A DNA stretch of 39,315 nucleotides. It comes from a virus. Of the stretch, positions 7,113 through 16,514 are shown one piece after another (positions within the stretch are counted from its first letter, which is position 1; the number at the start of each line of letters is the position of its first letter). A program made the translations under genes and the position numbers. The notes beneath the pieces were generated by a model. That model was given only the letters and a program-made list of their open reading frames with translations. It was not told the DNA's origin and made no database searches. The stretch spans positions 1 to 39,315 of the IMG/VR virus record IMGVR_UViG_3300049846_001272. One strand, 5' to 3'.

Positions 7113-8983
7113 TGGCGGCACCGGCGGTTAAAAAGGAAATAAAATACCTTAATAAAGATTTTTCCCAATTTAGGGATAACTTAATAAATTTCGCAAAAAT
7201 TTATTTTCCGGAAACGTACAATGACTTTAATGAGTCCGACCCGGGAATGATGTTTATTGAAATGGCATCATATGTGGGAGATACATTATCATATTATGTA
7301 GACAAACAATTAAAGGAATCATTATTAGCGTATGCAGAAGAGAAATCAAATGTATATGCATTGGCACAAACTATGGGGTACAAACCTAAAATATCAGTGC
7401 CTTCTTCAACTGAATTATCTGTTTATCAATTAGTTCCTAGTACAGGCGTGTCAACTAAAGTTCCGAATTGGGACTATGCATTGGTTATAGAACCAGGATT
7501 CCAAGCTGAATCCACAGAAAATTCAATTAAATTCATTTGTTATGATGGTATAGATTTTTCATACTCAGGAAGTAATAATCCAACTAAGGTTAGTGTATAT
7601 AGTGAAGCAGGAGGGCAACCATCATATTACTTGTTAGAAAAGAAAGTAAAGGCATATCACGGTGAGTTGCGTTCAACTACATTTACATTTACTGATCCTA
7701 AAAAATTTAGTAAAGTATTAATTAATGATTCGAATATAATAGGAATATATAAAATTACCGATTCTGACGGCAATGTATGGACAGAAGTACCGTATTTAGC
7801 ACAAGATACTGTTTTTGATAAAGTATCCAATATTAATGCTAATGATCCTACATTATCACAATACGCATCTACTGTACCATATCTTTTAAGATTAAAGAAA
7901 GTACCGAAGAGATTCGTTACTAGAATTACAGATGATGATACCGTTGAATTGCAATTTGGTGCCGGAGTATCAAGCGATCATGATGCTGAAATAACTCCTA
8001 ATCCGGATAACGTGGGACAAGGTATTCCGGCCGATAATCGTAATTTGGATTTCGATGTTGATCCATCGAACTTCATGTACACGAAGGCTTATGGTGAAGT
8101 CCCTGCTAACACGACATTAACTGTACAATATTTAGTAGGATCCGGTATAAAGTCTAATGTGCCTTCCAATACCATTACCAAGGTTATAGGTATGTCAGCA
8201 ACAGCAAAGAATTCCACTGATGAATCAGTTCATACATTTGTTAAGAATTCAGTTGCTTGTACTAATTTAGAATCAGCAACAGGTGGTCGCAGTGCTGAAA
8301 ATTTGGAATCAGTTAGACAGAATGCTATATCAACATTCTCTACACAAAATAGAAATGTAACTTTAGATGATTATGTAATTAGAACTTATATGATGCCTAG
8401 TAATTTAGGTGGCGTATCTAAAGTATTTGTTACGCAGGATGATCAATTAAATATGTATGATTTACGTAATAGATTAAAAAATCCATTAGCATTAAATTTT
8501 TATTGTTTAGGATATGATTCAAATAAGAATCTAATTACATTAAATCCGGCAGCTAAAGAAAATTTGAGAACGTATTTATCTCAATATAAGATGTTGACTG
8601 ACGCTATTAATATTAAGGACGCGTATATAGTTAATTTCGGAGTAACATTCGATATTATAATATTGAACAATTATAATGCTAATGAAGTATTGGTAAATTG
8701 TATTAATAATCTTAAAGATTTATTTAGCATCGATAAGTGGCAAATAAATCAACCCATTATTATATCAGAAGTTTACAGTACTATATTAGGTACACCAGGA
8801 GTACAAGCCGTGTCCTCATTATTCTTTAAAAATAAGTATGGCGAATCTAATGGGTATTCTAATAATTATTATGATATAGCTCGAGCTAATCACAATGGTA
8901 TTATATATCCTAGTTTAGATCCATGTATATTTGAAATTAAATACCCAAATGCCGATATAGTAGGCCGAGTAACAACAAAATAA
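7112..8983 (+). CDS. 6: Baseplate wedge protein gp6-like
   Basis: 623 residues, recognisable as the gp6 / baseplate J-like wedge protein. In T4, gp6 forms dimers around the hub and is central to the baseplate switch during contraction. The N-terminal signature is clear: NKDFSQFRDNLINFAKIYFP, an ESDPGMMFIEMASYVGDTLS stretch, YYVDKQLKESLLAYAEE and LAQTMGYKPK. The middle part (about 90-360) is rich in strands. The C-terminal part has the Baseplate-J style segment ARSAENLESVRQNAISTFST-like (about residues 395-415), followed by RNVTLDDYVIRTY. Length is close to T4 gp6. It overlaps gp25 at its start and is followed after one base by the next structural gene. Confidence 0.9.
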   Translation: MAAPAVKKEIKYLNKDFSQFRDNLINFAKIYFPETYNDFNESDPGMMFIEMASYVGDTLSYYVDKQLKESLLAYAEEKSNVYALAQTMGYKPKISVPSSTELSVYQLVPSTGVSTKVPNWDYALVIEPGFQAESTENSIKFICYDGIDFSYSGSNNPTKVSVYSEAGGQPSYYLLEKKVKAYHGELRSTTFTFTDPKKFSKVLINDSNIIGIYKITDSDGNVWTEVPYLAQDTVFDKVSNINANDPTLSQYASTVPYLLRLKKVPKRFVTRITDDDTVELQFGAGVSSDHDAEITPNPDNVGQGIPADNRNLDFDVDPSNFMYTKAYGEVPANTTLTVQYLVGSGIKSNVPSNTITKVIGMSATAKNSTDESVHTFVKNSVACTNLESATGGRSAENLESVRQNAISTFSTQNRNVTLDDYVIRTYMMPSNLGGVSKVFVTQDDQLNMYDLRNRLKNPLALNFYCLGYDSNKNLITLNPAAKENLRTYLSQYKMLTDAINIKDAYIVNFGVTFDIIILNNYNANEVLVNCINNLKDLFSIDKWQINQPIIISEVYSTILGTPGVQAVSSLFFKNKYGESNGYSNNYYDIARANHNGIIYPSLDPCIFEIKYPNADIVGRVTTK

Positions 8984-8984
8984 A

Positions 8985-10115
8985 ATGATATACCAAATTT
9001 ATCCCACAAAAGATGCTACGATTTATGAAAATAATATCGATAAGAATACTGGGTTGGATTCCATTATAGAAATTTCAAAGGAAATAGTTACACTACAAAC
9101 ATCAGGTATTGTCACACATTCTATTTATAATTCAAGGGCGCTTTTAAAATTCGATTATTCGCATTTAGACGCATTGGTTGAAGCAGGGTTCAATTCTTCT
9201 AGTTTATCAAATAGCTATCATTTAAAGCTTCATGTTGATGAAGAAACTCAATTACCAGATTCATATACGTTGGAAGTAAATACTATTAGTGGTAGTTGGA
9301 CAATGGGGGTAGGTAAATACAATTACACTCCTGAAATTAAAGAAGGAGTTTCATGGTTATATACACATGGTACTGCATCTAATCAACAATGGGCTACTAG
9401 TTCATACACGTTAGGTAGTACCGGTTCATACCAAACTGAACCTGGTGGCGCAACGTGGTACACAGCTTCCGATTTAATTGTTACCAAATCATACGAATAT
9501 AATCAATTACTAGACGCCGAAATAGATATTTCTGCAATCGTTAGAGCACATCTGTCAGGTAGTATAAGCAATGATGGTATATTAATCAGGAGAACGACTA
9601 GTGATGAATCTAGCCTCAATGATACAGCCACTCTTCAATATTTTTCATCAGACACTAATACTATATATTTACCTAAAATAGTAGTTAAATGGAATGATTG
9701 GTCATTTAGTACCGGGAGCTTAACATCAATAAATGCTAATGATGATAACGTAGTTTATTTTTCTAATTTAAGAGATTCATATACTACGGATGATCGAGTT
9801 AAGTTTAGGTTAACAGGTAGAAAAAAATATCCTCCCAAAACATTTGCAACTTCAAGTGCATACTCTTCAACATATTATTTACCTGCATCATCATCTTATT
9901 CAATTGAGGATATGCACACTAAGGAAGTAGTAGTGGCACATGATTTTAATTATTCTAGAATAAGTTGTGACTCTTCTGGAAGTTTCTTCAATGTGTGGAT
10001 GTCGGCATTACAACCTGAGAGATGGTATAAATTTACTATTAAAAGCAAATTTTCTAATAATGATATTAGAATTTTTGATGATGGATTTATTTTTAAAGTT
10101 ACGAGGCCAGCATAA
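8985..10115 (+). CDS. Baseplate/tail structural protein, DNRLRE-like N-terminus
   Basis: 376 residues, strand- and Ser/Thr-rich, typical of an extended virion protein. The first 65 residues (PTKDATIYENNIDKNTGLDS, then SRALLKFDYSHLDAL) look like the start of DNRLRE / CBM-type jelly-roll modules, which read D-A-T-I-Y, N-x-G, then R-x-L-L-K-F-D. The middle carries Trp/Gly-rich segments (GSWTMGVGKYNY, GGATWYTA), and the C-terminal 130 residues form a second beta domain ending in DGFIFKVTRPA. It sits immediately downstream of gp6, where T4 has gp7 and gp8, but I see no direct similarity to those. Its likely place is the baseplate periphery. The next gene overlaps its stop by TAATG. Confidence 0.6.
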   Translation: MIYQIYPTKDATIYENNIDKNTGLDSIIEISKEIVTLQTSGIVTHSIYNSRALLKFDYSHLDALVEAGFNSSSLSNSYHLKLHVDEETQLPDSYTLEVNTISGSWTMGVGKYNYTPEIKEGVSWLYTHGTASNQQWATSSYTLGSTGSYQTEPGGATWYTASDLIVTKSYEYNQLLDAEIDISAIVRAHLSGSISNDGILIRRTTSDESSLNDTATLQYFSSDTNTIYLPKIVVKWNDWSFSTGSLTSINANDDNVVYFSNLRDSYTTDDRVKFRLTGRKKYPPKTFATSSAYSSTYYLPASSSYSIEDMHTKEVVVAHDFNYSRISCDSSGSFFNVWMSALQPERWYKFTIKSKFSNNDIRIFDDGFIFKVTRPA

Positions 10116-12244
10116 TGAATGTTATCGCAAAAAATTTATACACTGATGGCAACGAGTTTAAGACAGCTATAGGTACTGAATATAGAGGTGAATACCATAT
10201 ATACAGTGATGGTACTATAATGTCCGGCCCATCATCGGAAATGATAGATAAAGTACAACTATATCCTATTCTTTTAATGCCTACCAATGATATCGGAGAA
10301 TATATATCCGAATATGATGTCATTGAAAATGATTTTAACGGAGAATTCCTTACATTATCTATAAAGAATTATAAGAACGATATACAGGATACTGAAATTA
10401 GTACTGCGTCAGCACCTATAATTACATTACAACCTGATTTATTTTTTAGACGCAAATCTGCGTTAGATGTAGATCCGGGAGCCGAGATATTGATAGATGA
10501 AAACAGAACTATAATAGTTTCCAGGGGTAAGAAGATCACACTAGATTTTAATTTTGAAAGTTCAGAAGAGGATCAATCCAATATAATCTTTGAATGGAAA
10601 GATTCATATGACAGAGTAGTGTATGTAGGTAAAAAGATGGTTATAGATACCAATACTGCTAATTGGAAAGAAGAAACTTTTCATTGCACTATTACTGATT
10701 CATATGGTTCCGTGACCACAAATGATATTACCGTTGAATTAGTAGATATTAATAATTCACCATGGATATTAAATAACATTATACAAAATGGTTCCGCCAA
10801 TAATGGTACTGCTGATTGGGAAACTAATGGTGATGCACCGGAGGACGTTGGTAAGTTTATAGAAAATTATGAACAAACGCCTAACGGTATTTTAGAATCA
10901 ATTGATAGTAAACTTAAAAGAAATGGAACATATTTTTATCATAAATTAATATCGGGATGGGAAGAAAAACCACAGGGTGAATATAAAAATCAATGGTATC
11001 CGCGGCCCGAAATATTTGATGAAGAAAATAATTTTAATGGCACCGTAGCATCCGAAATTAAACAACATTATTTTAGGGGCGGTATTATGTATCCAGTTTT
11101 AATAGATAAAGACGGGTCTCCTAATAGAAGCGGTGTATTAAAAACTAGTACTCAAGTAATTGATTTGTCGGAAATTTCCGATTTAATTGAAGGTAAAGTA
11201 TATGGTATTCGAGGATTTCGAGCCGTAATGTTTGGGTGGCTAGGCGGCCGAGCAGATCAAGGTGACAGAGTATCATGTACATTCGATTTCTTAGATGAAA
11301 ATGATAATGAAATAGTTATTGACGATAATGATCAAAATTCGATACGTTCTAGATCATCAGAAGAAAGAGCGTCTGGATATATTATTACTAGTAAAGATTC
11401 AATTCAAATTAATCCGGGACTAGGATCATTACCTAATAAAGTTACGACGACGGCCGGATCTTGGTTTTTTGATTATAACCAATTAGCTAAAAAATATCCA
11501 TGGATTAATTTCGGAACTAAATTATATCAGGGGTATATAGATCCTAGTGGGTTTGAATATTCCGGATTGGGATATGATTTTAATTCAGGAAGATCTAGCG
11601 TATATACTTCAATATACAATCCTACTACTAATGCAGAAAAATTATCGTATTTATCCGTGAAGACTGCTATTGTGGGTGATGTTTCTACTGCTATAATAGT
11701 ACCGGATAATACTAGAAAAATACGGGTAACTAAAGTATATCAACACGTAGGTGGTATAGTGGATCTAGTATACGGTGGTAATGATTGGTCATTGAAAAAT
11801 CAAGAGTATGTATCCGACGCCATGATTGCTGGGTTAAATCTACGATTATATCCGGTATTATTAGATAATGATAATACTATTATAGATATGTATGATGCAA
11901 TAGGGGGAATATCGGGTATGGATTTTGATTCATATGTACCTAGTAATGATGAAAAGCCAGGTTATAAAATACCTACTAGTACTACTTCAACATTACCGGT
12001 GACTATGCCTTCTCCTAGATCAATGGATGACTTTGTTAGTACCAATACTACTGTTGCTTTTGCTATACGTAGAATAAAATCTAAACTACTTAAATACAGG
12101 TTATATGATATATCTAGTTACAATAAACCGATGCCTAATACTAAAGATGTAGTAGGTTTAGATCAGATTAAATTTGTACAAAAGCAAAGTCCGGCTCCTG
12201 GAACTCCAGTGAAGGTAGGCGACATCGTATCGTTATATTTTTAA
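10115..12244 (+). CDS. Baseplate-associated protein with Ig-like and PASTA-like domains
   Basis: 709 residues. Residues about 12-45 (AIGTEYRGEYHIYSDGTIMS) resemble a short N-terminal module seen, from memory, on structural proteins of several large phages. Residues about 105-215 look like an Ig-like domain: a V-S-R-G-K-K-I-T-L-D-F start, FEWKDSYDRVVYVGKK, then FHCTITDSYGSVTTNDITVE. The last 35 residues (VVGLDQIKFVQKQSPAPGTP followed by VKVGDIVSLYF) fit a PASTA repeat, a fold known for binding peptidoglycan or for acting as a spacer. The large central part is acidic and unassigned. Its position after gp6 in one transcription unit suggests the outer baseplate. It has no membrane segment or signal peptide. 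Confidence 0.6.
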   Translation: MNVIAKNLYTDGNEFKTAIGTEYRGEYHIYSDGTIMSGPSSEMIDKVQLYPILLMPTNDIGEYISEYDVIENDFNGEFLTLSIKNYKNDIQDTEISTASAPIITLQPDLFFRRKSALDVDPGAEILIDENRTIIVSRGKKITLDFNFESSEEDQSNIIFEWKDSYDRVVYVGKKMVIDTNTANWKEETFHCTITDSYGSVTTNDITVELVDINNSPWILNNIIQNGSANNGTADWETNGDAPEDVGKFIENYEQTPNGILESIDSKLKRNGTYFYHKLISGWEEKPQGEYKNQWYPRPEIFDEENNFNGTVASEIKQHYFRGGIMYPVLIDKDGSPNRSGVLKTSTQVIDLSEISDLIEGKVYGIRGFRAVMFGWLGGRADQGDRVSCTFDFLDENDNEIVIDDNDQNSIRSRSSEERASGYIITSKDSIQINPGLGSLPNKVTTTAGSWFFDYNQLAKKYPWINFGTKLYQGYIDPSGFEYSGLGYDFNSGRSSVYTSIYNPTTNAEKLSYLSVKTAIVGDVSTAIIVPDNTRKIRVTKVYQHVGGIVDLVYGGNDWSLKNQEYVSDAMIAGLNLRLYPVLLDNDNTIIDMYDAIGGISGMDFDSYVPSNDEKPGYKIPTSTTSTLPVTMPSPRSMDDFVSTNTTVAFAIRRIKSKLLKYRLYDISSYNKPMPNTKDVVGLDQIKFVQKQSPAPGTPVKVGDIVSLYF

Positions 12245-12264
12245 TTGGAGTATAATTATTATAT

Positions 12265-15200
12265 ATGGGAAATGCAATATTACAAAAAGGTACTACTTCT
12301 AGTAAAACTTCACTTGCGAGGTTAGATTTAAGTGATGGCACTGAGCCACTAAACAGTGTAGAACAAACAGTACCATATACCGAAGAAGAAATAGTTAATA
12401 ATTTTGAATCCGATATTTTAGGATATAATATTGATACAACTCAACCTAAATCTAATTATATAGCACCGCCACCCGTTCCCAAGGATACCCCCAATGCTAA
12501 TATTATACAATTTGGTGGTGCAACGGATTGTGTGGAATTACACATATATAATTTACGTAATTCTTATTTAGAATCATCATATAAAATTCCATATATACCT
12601 CGTTACGGGTTTGCCGGTAATGTAGATAGTAGGAAGGGAACAAAAAATGTTGCTCATGTACCGCAAATTGGAATTAAAAATTTACAAGTAGATTTACATG
12701 AAATTTTTAGAAATTTAGGGTACGTATCCGGCAAATTTAAATTTCGTTTAAATTTTCATACCAATATATTAGGAACTAAATTTAATCCGGGGGCGTTAAA
12801 ATCTATTTCCAATGACAGGCTTAGGGCTACGGTAGCAATAAAGAATGATATAAAATTAAATGTTCCGGTTTTTGATAAATTTGGAAATCGTTATGAGTAT
12901 TACTTAAATTTCGGAAAAAACAATTTAGCTAGAATAGTATCATTTTCTAGAAATATTGAATCCACTTATAAAGGACAAGAAATTTATGATATTGTATTTC
13001 AATCTAAATTAGATGATTCAATATTATTGGAATCGGAATGCTGGATTGACAGACAAACATTAGATTCAGTATATAAGACTATTCATATAGTCCCAGCACC
13101 AAAGACTGATCCATTAAATAAATTGCGTTCACCTGATTTTAGTCTGGGTACGCAATATGGATTTCAACAATCTTCTGCATATAAAAGTTGGGATTCTATT
13201 TTAGGTACTAACCCTACTTCATCACAGCAATTAATTAATAAATACTTTAGTTCTAGTTTTAATCCAACAGAATTAAATATCGATTATAGGGACTATTCTA
13301 ATTTTGTATTTTATAGTTCAGCCGTTGAAAGGCTGAAGAATTTTAGATATAAGATAAAATTGATAGAACAATATGATTCAGCTATATCTGCTCATTCCAC
13401 TTACAATACTTCTTCGGCATCGAATGAAAGTGTACAGACATTAAATGCTAAGAAAAATGCTTTATTGAGTGGATTCGATGGATATGAATCGTATTTATAT
13501 TATCAATCTAGTTCCTATGAATCTAGTTCATACGGAGAATTTACACCATCTACTTGGCCTAAATCAAATAGTACCAAACCATATCAATTATATTCATATA
13601 CATCATCACAAGTTACAACGTGGTATGAAGGGCAAATAGATTCAGCATCCATATATGATACTCGTAATGCTAATTCTTTAGCGAATACAGTACCGGATTT
13701 TATACGAGATAGTGATAAGAATGAACCATATGTTATGTTTATCAATATGGTTGGACAGCATTTTGATATATTGTGGTCATATGTAAATCATTTAACTGAT
13801 ATATCATCTAGGAAAGAATCCTTAAATCTAGGTATAGCTAAAGATTTAATTTACCACGTGTTATCTAGTTTAGGATTAGATGCTACACATGGGCATAAAT
13901 TAGAAGATTTATGGCTGAGTTCATTAGGCGTTAATAGTTCCGGGTCATTTACGCAAACCGGCACTATGGAATCTATTCCAACAGATGATATAGCTAAAGA
14001 AACTTGGAAGCGTATATTAAATAACTTACCGTATCTATTAAAAACAAAAGGTACTGAACGAGGTATACGAGCATTAATTAATTGTTATGGTGTACCTGCA
14101 TCAGTGTATAGGATTTCTGAATACTCAGGACCATATCAATATTCTAGTGATACTATTAATAGAAATGATAAATATAGGAAAATAGATAAATTTACGTACG
14201 CTACTGCATTTACGACGGCATCCGGTGCTTATATTGAAATGCCATGGAATCAAATTAATTCTAATAATATTCGATCAATCGAACTTAGATTTAAAGCAGA
14301 AGCTTCTGGGTCACAAACGGACAAACGTAATTTAATTAAAATAGACAACAAACGATTATTTTTATCTGGGTCGACGCATTTAGTTTTTAATGATGGTACA
14401 TCGGACATAATTAACTTATCCGGTTCATTTTGTAATGAAGAGTGGTGGTCGGTTTTATTAACTAAAAATGCTACTACTACATATAACCTATATGCTATTA
14501 GAAATGGTAATGGGGTTCATTTAAATGAGATTTCAGGATCTGCAACTGGCACATCATGGGATTCTTATGGAGGTGGTAAGGTTCTACGTATTGGTGATAA
14601 TGCTGCCGGGTATGTATTTAATTCGGGATCGGTTCAAGAATTTAGATTATGGTCAGTTGGATTGGATTATGAAACATTTGAAGAACATTCACTAAATCCG
14701 CAATCTATTGTGGGTAATGGTACTTTATCATCATATACTAGTTCGACATGGACTAATACTAATGATTATGTATATACAGGAGCTTACAATACACTGATGT
14801 GTAGGTATCCGTTAGGAACTACTATACAAGACTTTGATAGGACTAGTAATTTGACTACTATAAATTCTATTCATCCTAATTTATCGTTTGTAGTTTCTGC
14901 GTCTGCAGTTGCTTTTTCCGGTTCTGCTCCTGAAAATATTGATGAAATTTATTATGTGTGGCATCCTAATTTAGGGGACAATTTAGACATATCAAATAAG
15001 ATACGGATAGAATCATCTAGGTTAGATGGACAATTAAGCGATAAACATAGCATTGAAAAATCTGAATTTGATTCATATGCATTGGATTCGCCTAAAGTAG
15101 GTGTATTCTTTTCGCCACAAACTGAAATTAATGAAGATATAGCGGATCAATTTTCCGGTATACTATTAGATAATTTTATAGGCGACCCTAGGGATGATTA

Positions 15201-15798
15201 TAAAGATTATTATTCTGAGCTTCAAAAATTGAGATCTCATTATAATTTAAAATATTCAGGCACTAATTCATTTTGGAAATATGTTAAGTTAGTAGAGAAT
15301 TTCGACGCATCAATGTTTTATTTGATTAAGAAATTCTTACCTGCCCGTTCCGTTAAAATGGTCGGTTTAGTTATACAACCTACTGTATTAGAAAGAACTA
15401 AAATACCTGCTAAAGCAGTTTCGTATGAAGATTTAGCACATGAAACAAATGTTGATTTGTTACCTGAAAATATTGATTCGGAATATGTAACTCATGAGTG
15501 CGATGTTATTTCAATTAATAATGAATTGGAAGGATTTTTTGAGGAATTTTCCGGTACTGCAGTTAATACGGTGGGTGCATTAGATTCGAATGTTGAATAC
15601 GTACACGATAATTTAAGAGAAACAATTTACCCGGCCGGCAAGTATAATCATTCATATGGCGGGTGTCGTATATCCAGTGCAGATATTAATATACCTAGTT
15701 TGCAAACTTATGATGGTAAACCAGTTGTTGAAGTTTGGACATCAAATCCTAATGCATATAAAAGCAATTTGGGGCCTAATGGTGAATTAATATTATGA
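12265..15798 (+). CDS. Giant baseplate/tail protein with LamG-like domain
   Basis: 1177 residues. Several blocks are visible. Residues about 90-290 are strand-rich (CVELHIYNLRNSYLESSYKI, IPRYGFAG). Residues 490-620 are helical and include ILNNLPYLLKTKGTERGIRA with a following LINCYGVPASVYRISEY, a pattern I know from large T4-like baseplate-wedge proteins. Residues about 645-815 look like a concanavalin A/LamG jelly roll (SIELRFKAE; WWSVLLTKNA; SVQEFRLWSVGLDYETFEEH). Residues 965-1050 contain NFIGDPRDDYKDYYSEL and LPARSVKMVGLVIQP, again a conserved block in such proteins. It may fill the gp7-like role of building the outer wedge, with the LamG inserted as a glycan-binding decoration. A GGAG lies 15 bases before the ATG, too far for a normal ribosome site. 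Confidence 0.65.
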   Translation: MGNAILQKGTTSSKTSLARLDLSDGTEPLNSVEQTVPYTEEEIVNNFESDILGYNIDTTQPKSNYIAPPPVPKDTPNANIIQFGGATDCVELHIYNLRNSYLESSYKIPYIPRYGFAGNVDSRKGTKNVAHVPQIGIKNLQVDLHEIFRNLGYVSGKFKFRLNFHTNILGTKFNPGALKSISNDRLRATVAIKNDIKLNVPVFDKFGNRYEYYLNFGKNNLARIVSFSRNIESTYKGQEIYDIVFQSKLDDSILLESECWIDRQTLDSVYKTIHIVPAPKTDPLNKLRSPDFSLGTQYGFQQSSAYKSWDSILGTNPTSSQQLINKYFSSSFNPTELNIDYRDYSNFVFYSSAVERLKNFRYKIKLIEQYDSAISAHSTYNTSSASNESVQTLNAKKNALLSGFDGYESYLYYQSSSYESSSYGEFTPSTWPKSNSTKPYQLYSYTSSQVTTWYEGQIDSASIYDTRNANSLANTVPDFIRDSDKNEPYVMFINMVGQHFDILWSYVNHLTDISSRKESLNLGIAKDLIYHVLSSLGLDATHGHKLEDLWLSSLGVNSSGSFTQTGTMESIPTDDIAKETWKRILNNLPYLLKTKGTERGIRALINCYGVPASVYRISEYSGPYQYSSDTINRNDKYRKIDKFTYATAFTTASGAYIEMPWNQINSNNIRSIELRFKAEASGSQTDKRNLIKIDNKRLFLSGSTHLVFNDGTSDIINLSGSFCNEEWWSVLLTKNATTTYNLYAIRNGNGVHLNEISGSATGTSWDSYGGGKVLRIGDNAAGYVFNSGSVQEFRLWSVGLDYETFEEHSLNPQSIVGNGTLSSYTSSTWTNTNDYVYTGAYNTLMCRYPLGTTIQDFDRTSNLTTINSIHPNLSFVVSASAVAFSGSAPENIDEIYYVWHPNLGDNLDISNKIRIESSRLDGQLSDKHSIEKSEFDSYALDSPKVGVFFSPQTEINEDIADQFSGILLDNFIGDPRDDYKDYYSELQKLRSHYNLKYSGTNSFWKYVKLVENFDASMFYLIKKFLPARSVKMVGLVIQPTVLERTKIPAKAVSYEDLAHETNVDLLPENIDSEYVTHECDVISINNELEGFFEEFSGTAVNTVGALDSNVEYVHDNLRETIYPAGKYNHSYGGCRISSADINIPSLQTYDGKPVVEVWTSNPNAYKSNLGPNGELIL

Positions 15799-15811
15799 TT
15801 TTAAAAAATAC

Positions 15812-15827
15812 TATATTTATTATAAAA
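15812..15827 (+). promoter_or_regulatory. Candidate late promoter (TATATTTATTATAAAA)
   Basis: TATATTTATTATAAAA is identical over 16 bases to the copy at 2426-2441. It lies in the 41-base gap after the 1177-residue gene, 12 bases before the ATG at 15840. Here there is room for a short leader. Confidence 0.62.
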
Positions 15828-15830
15828 TAG

Positions 15831-15836
15831 AAGGAA
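15831..15836 (+). promoter_or_regulatory. Ribosome binding site, one of the few in the window
   Basis: AAGGAA lies 3 bases before the ATG at 15840. It is a recognisable but weak Shine-Dalgarno-like purine run. It is notable because most other genes here have none, and it suggests that this virion protein is translated at high level. Confidence 0.45.
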
Positions 15837-15839
15837 AAA

Positions 15840-16502
15840 ATGGGCTATTTACAAAATCAGACAGTAACGGTAGATGCTATATTAACTACCAAAGGCCGTG
15901 AACTTTTAGCTAAAGGACAGCAATATTTCAATATTACTAAGTTTGCTTTAGCTGACGATGAAATTGATTACACATTATATGATGTAACACATCCGCTAGG
16001 ATCTAATTATTATGGGCAATTAATTGAAAATATGCCTATATTAGAAGCATTTCCGGATACTGATCAATTAATGAAATATAAATTAATTACATTACCGCGT
16101 GGTAGTCAGTATATACCTACTATTTCAGTACCATCGACTAATATCACATTAAATAATAGTACTACTATTGCTACTATAACTCCATCAACTGCCAATATAC
16201 CTAACGGTAATGGTATTTTAGGATATACTGCTATACTAAGTGATAGTACGGTAGCTAATTTGAGAGTAGCTCCTGGATCAGAAGTAGCGAATGCAAATAC
16301 TGCAGTTCCATCATTCTTAAGCGATGATGGTTCAGTAAGAAGTATTTCAGTTGTAGGTCATTCATTTGAAGTTCAATATAAGAGCCAAACTAGAGATCGA
16401 GTTGCAAGTCTTATTATAATAGGCAACGAAACCGGTGGCCGCGTAACATTAACAATAAACTGTTCTACAAATACTATATTAGGAGTTAGTTCAGTACAAT
16501 AA
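15840..16502 (+). CDS. Conserved phage virion structural protein
   Basis: 220 residues. The N-terminal 80 residues have a distinctive block: MGYLQNQTVTVDAILTTKGR, ELLAKG, ITKFALADDEIDYTLYD, HPLGSNYYGQLIENMPILEA. I recognise this as a conserved element of virion proteins in large Bacteroidota and related phages, though its exact role is not established. The remainder is Ser/Thr/Val-rich beta structure with an Ig-like feel (SVVGHSFEVQY ... ASLIIIGNE). The gene has its own late-type promoter and a visible ribosome site, which fits an abundant virion protein. It is followed after 12 bases by the next structural gene. Tail or baseplate decoration is the most likely location. Confidence 0.6.
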   Translation: MGYLQNQTVTVDAILTTKGRELLAKGQQYFNITKFALADDEIDYTLYDVTHPLGSNYYGQLIENMPILEAFPDTDQLMKYKLITLPRGSQYIPTISVPSTNITLNNSTTIATITPSTANIPNGNGILGYTAILSDSTVANLRVAPGSEVANANTAVPSFLSDDGSVRSISVVGHSFEVQYKSQTRDRVASLIIIGNETGGRVTLTINCSTNTILGVSSVQ

Positions 16503-16514
16503 TAAATAAAAAAA

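Noticed and set aside
9664-9671. TATATTTA inside the 376-residue gene
   Set aside because: A chance match in AT-rich coding sequence. It lacks the extended motif and is not near a gene start, but it shows that the short core alone is not sufficient evidence.
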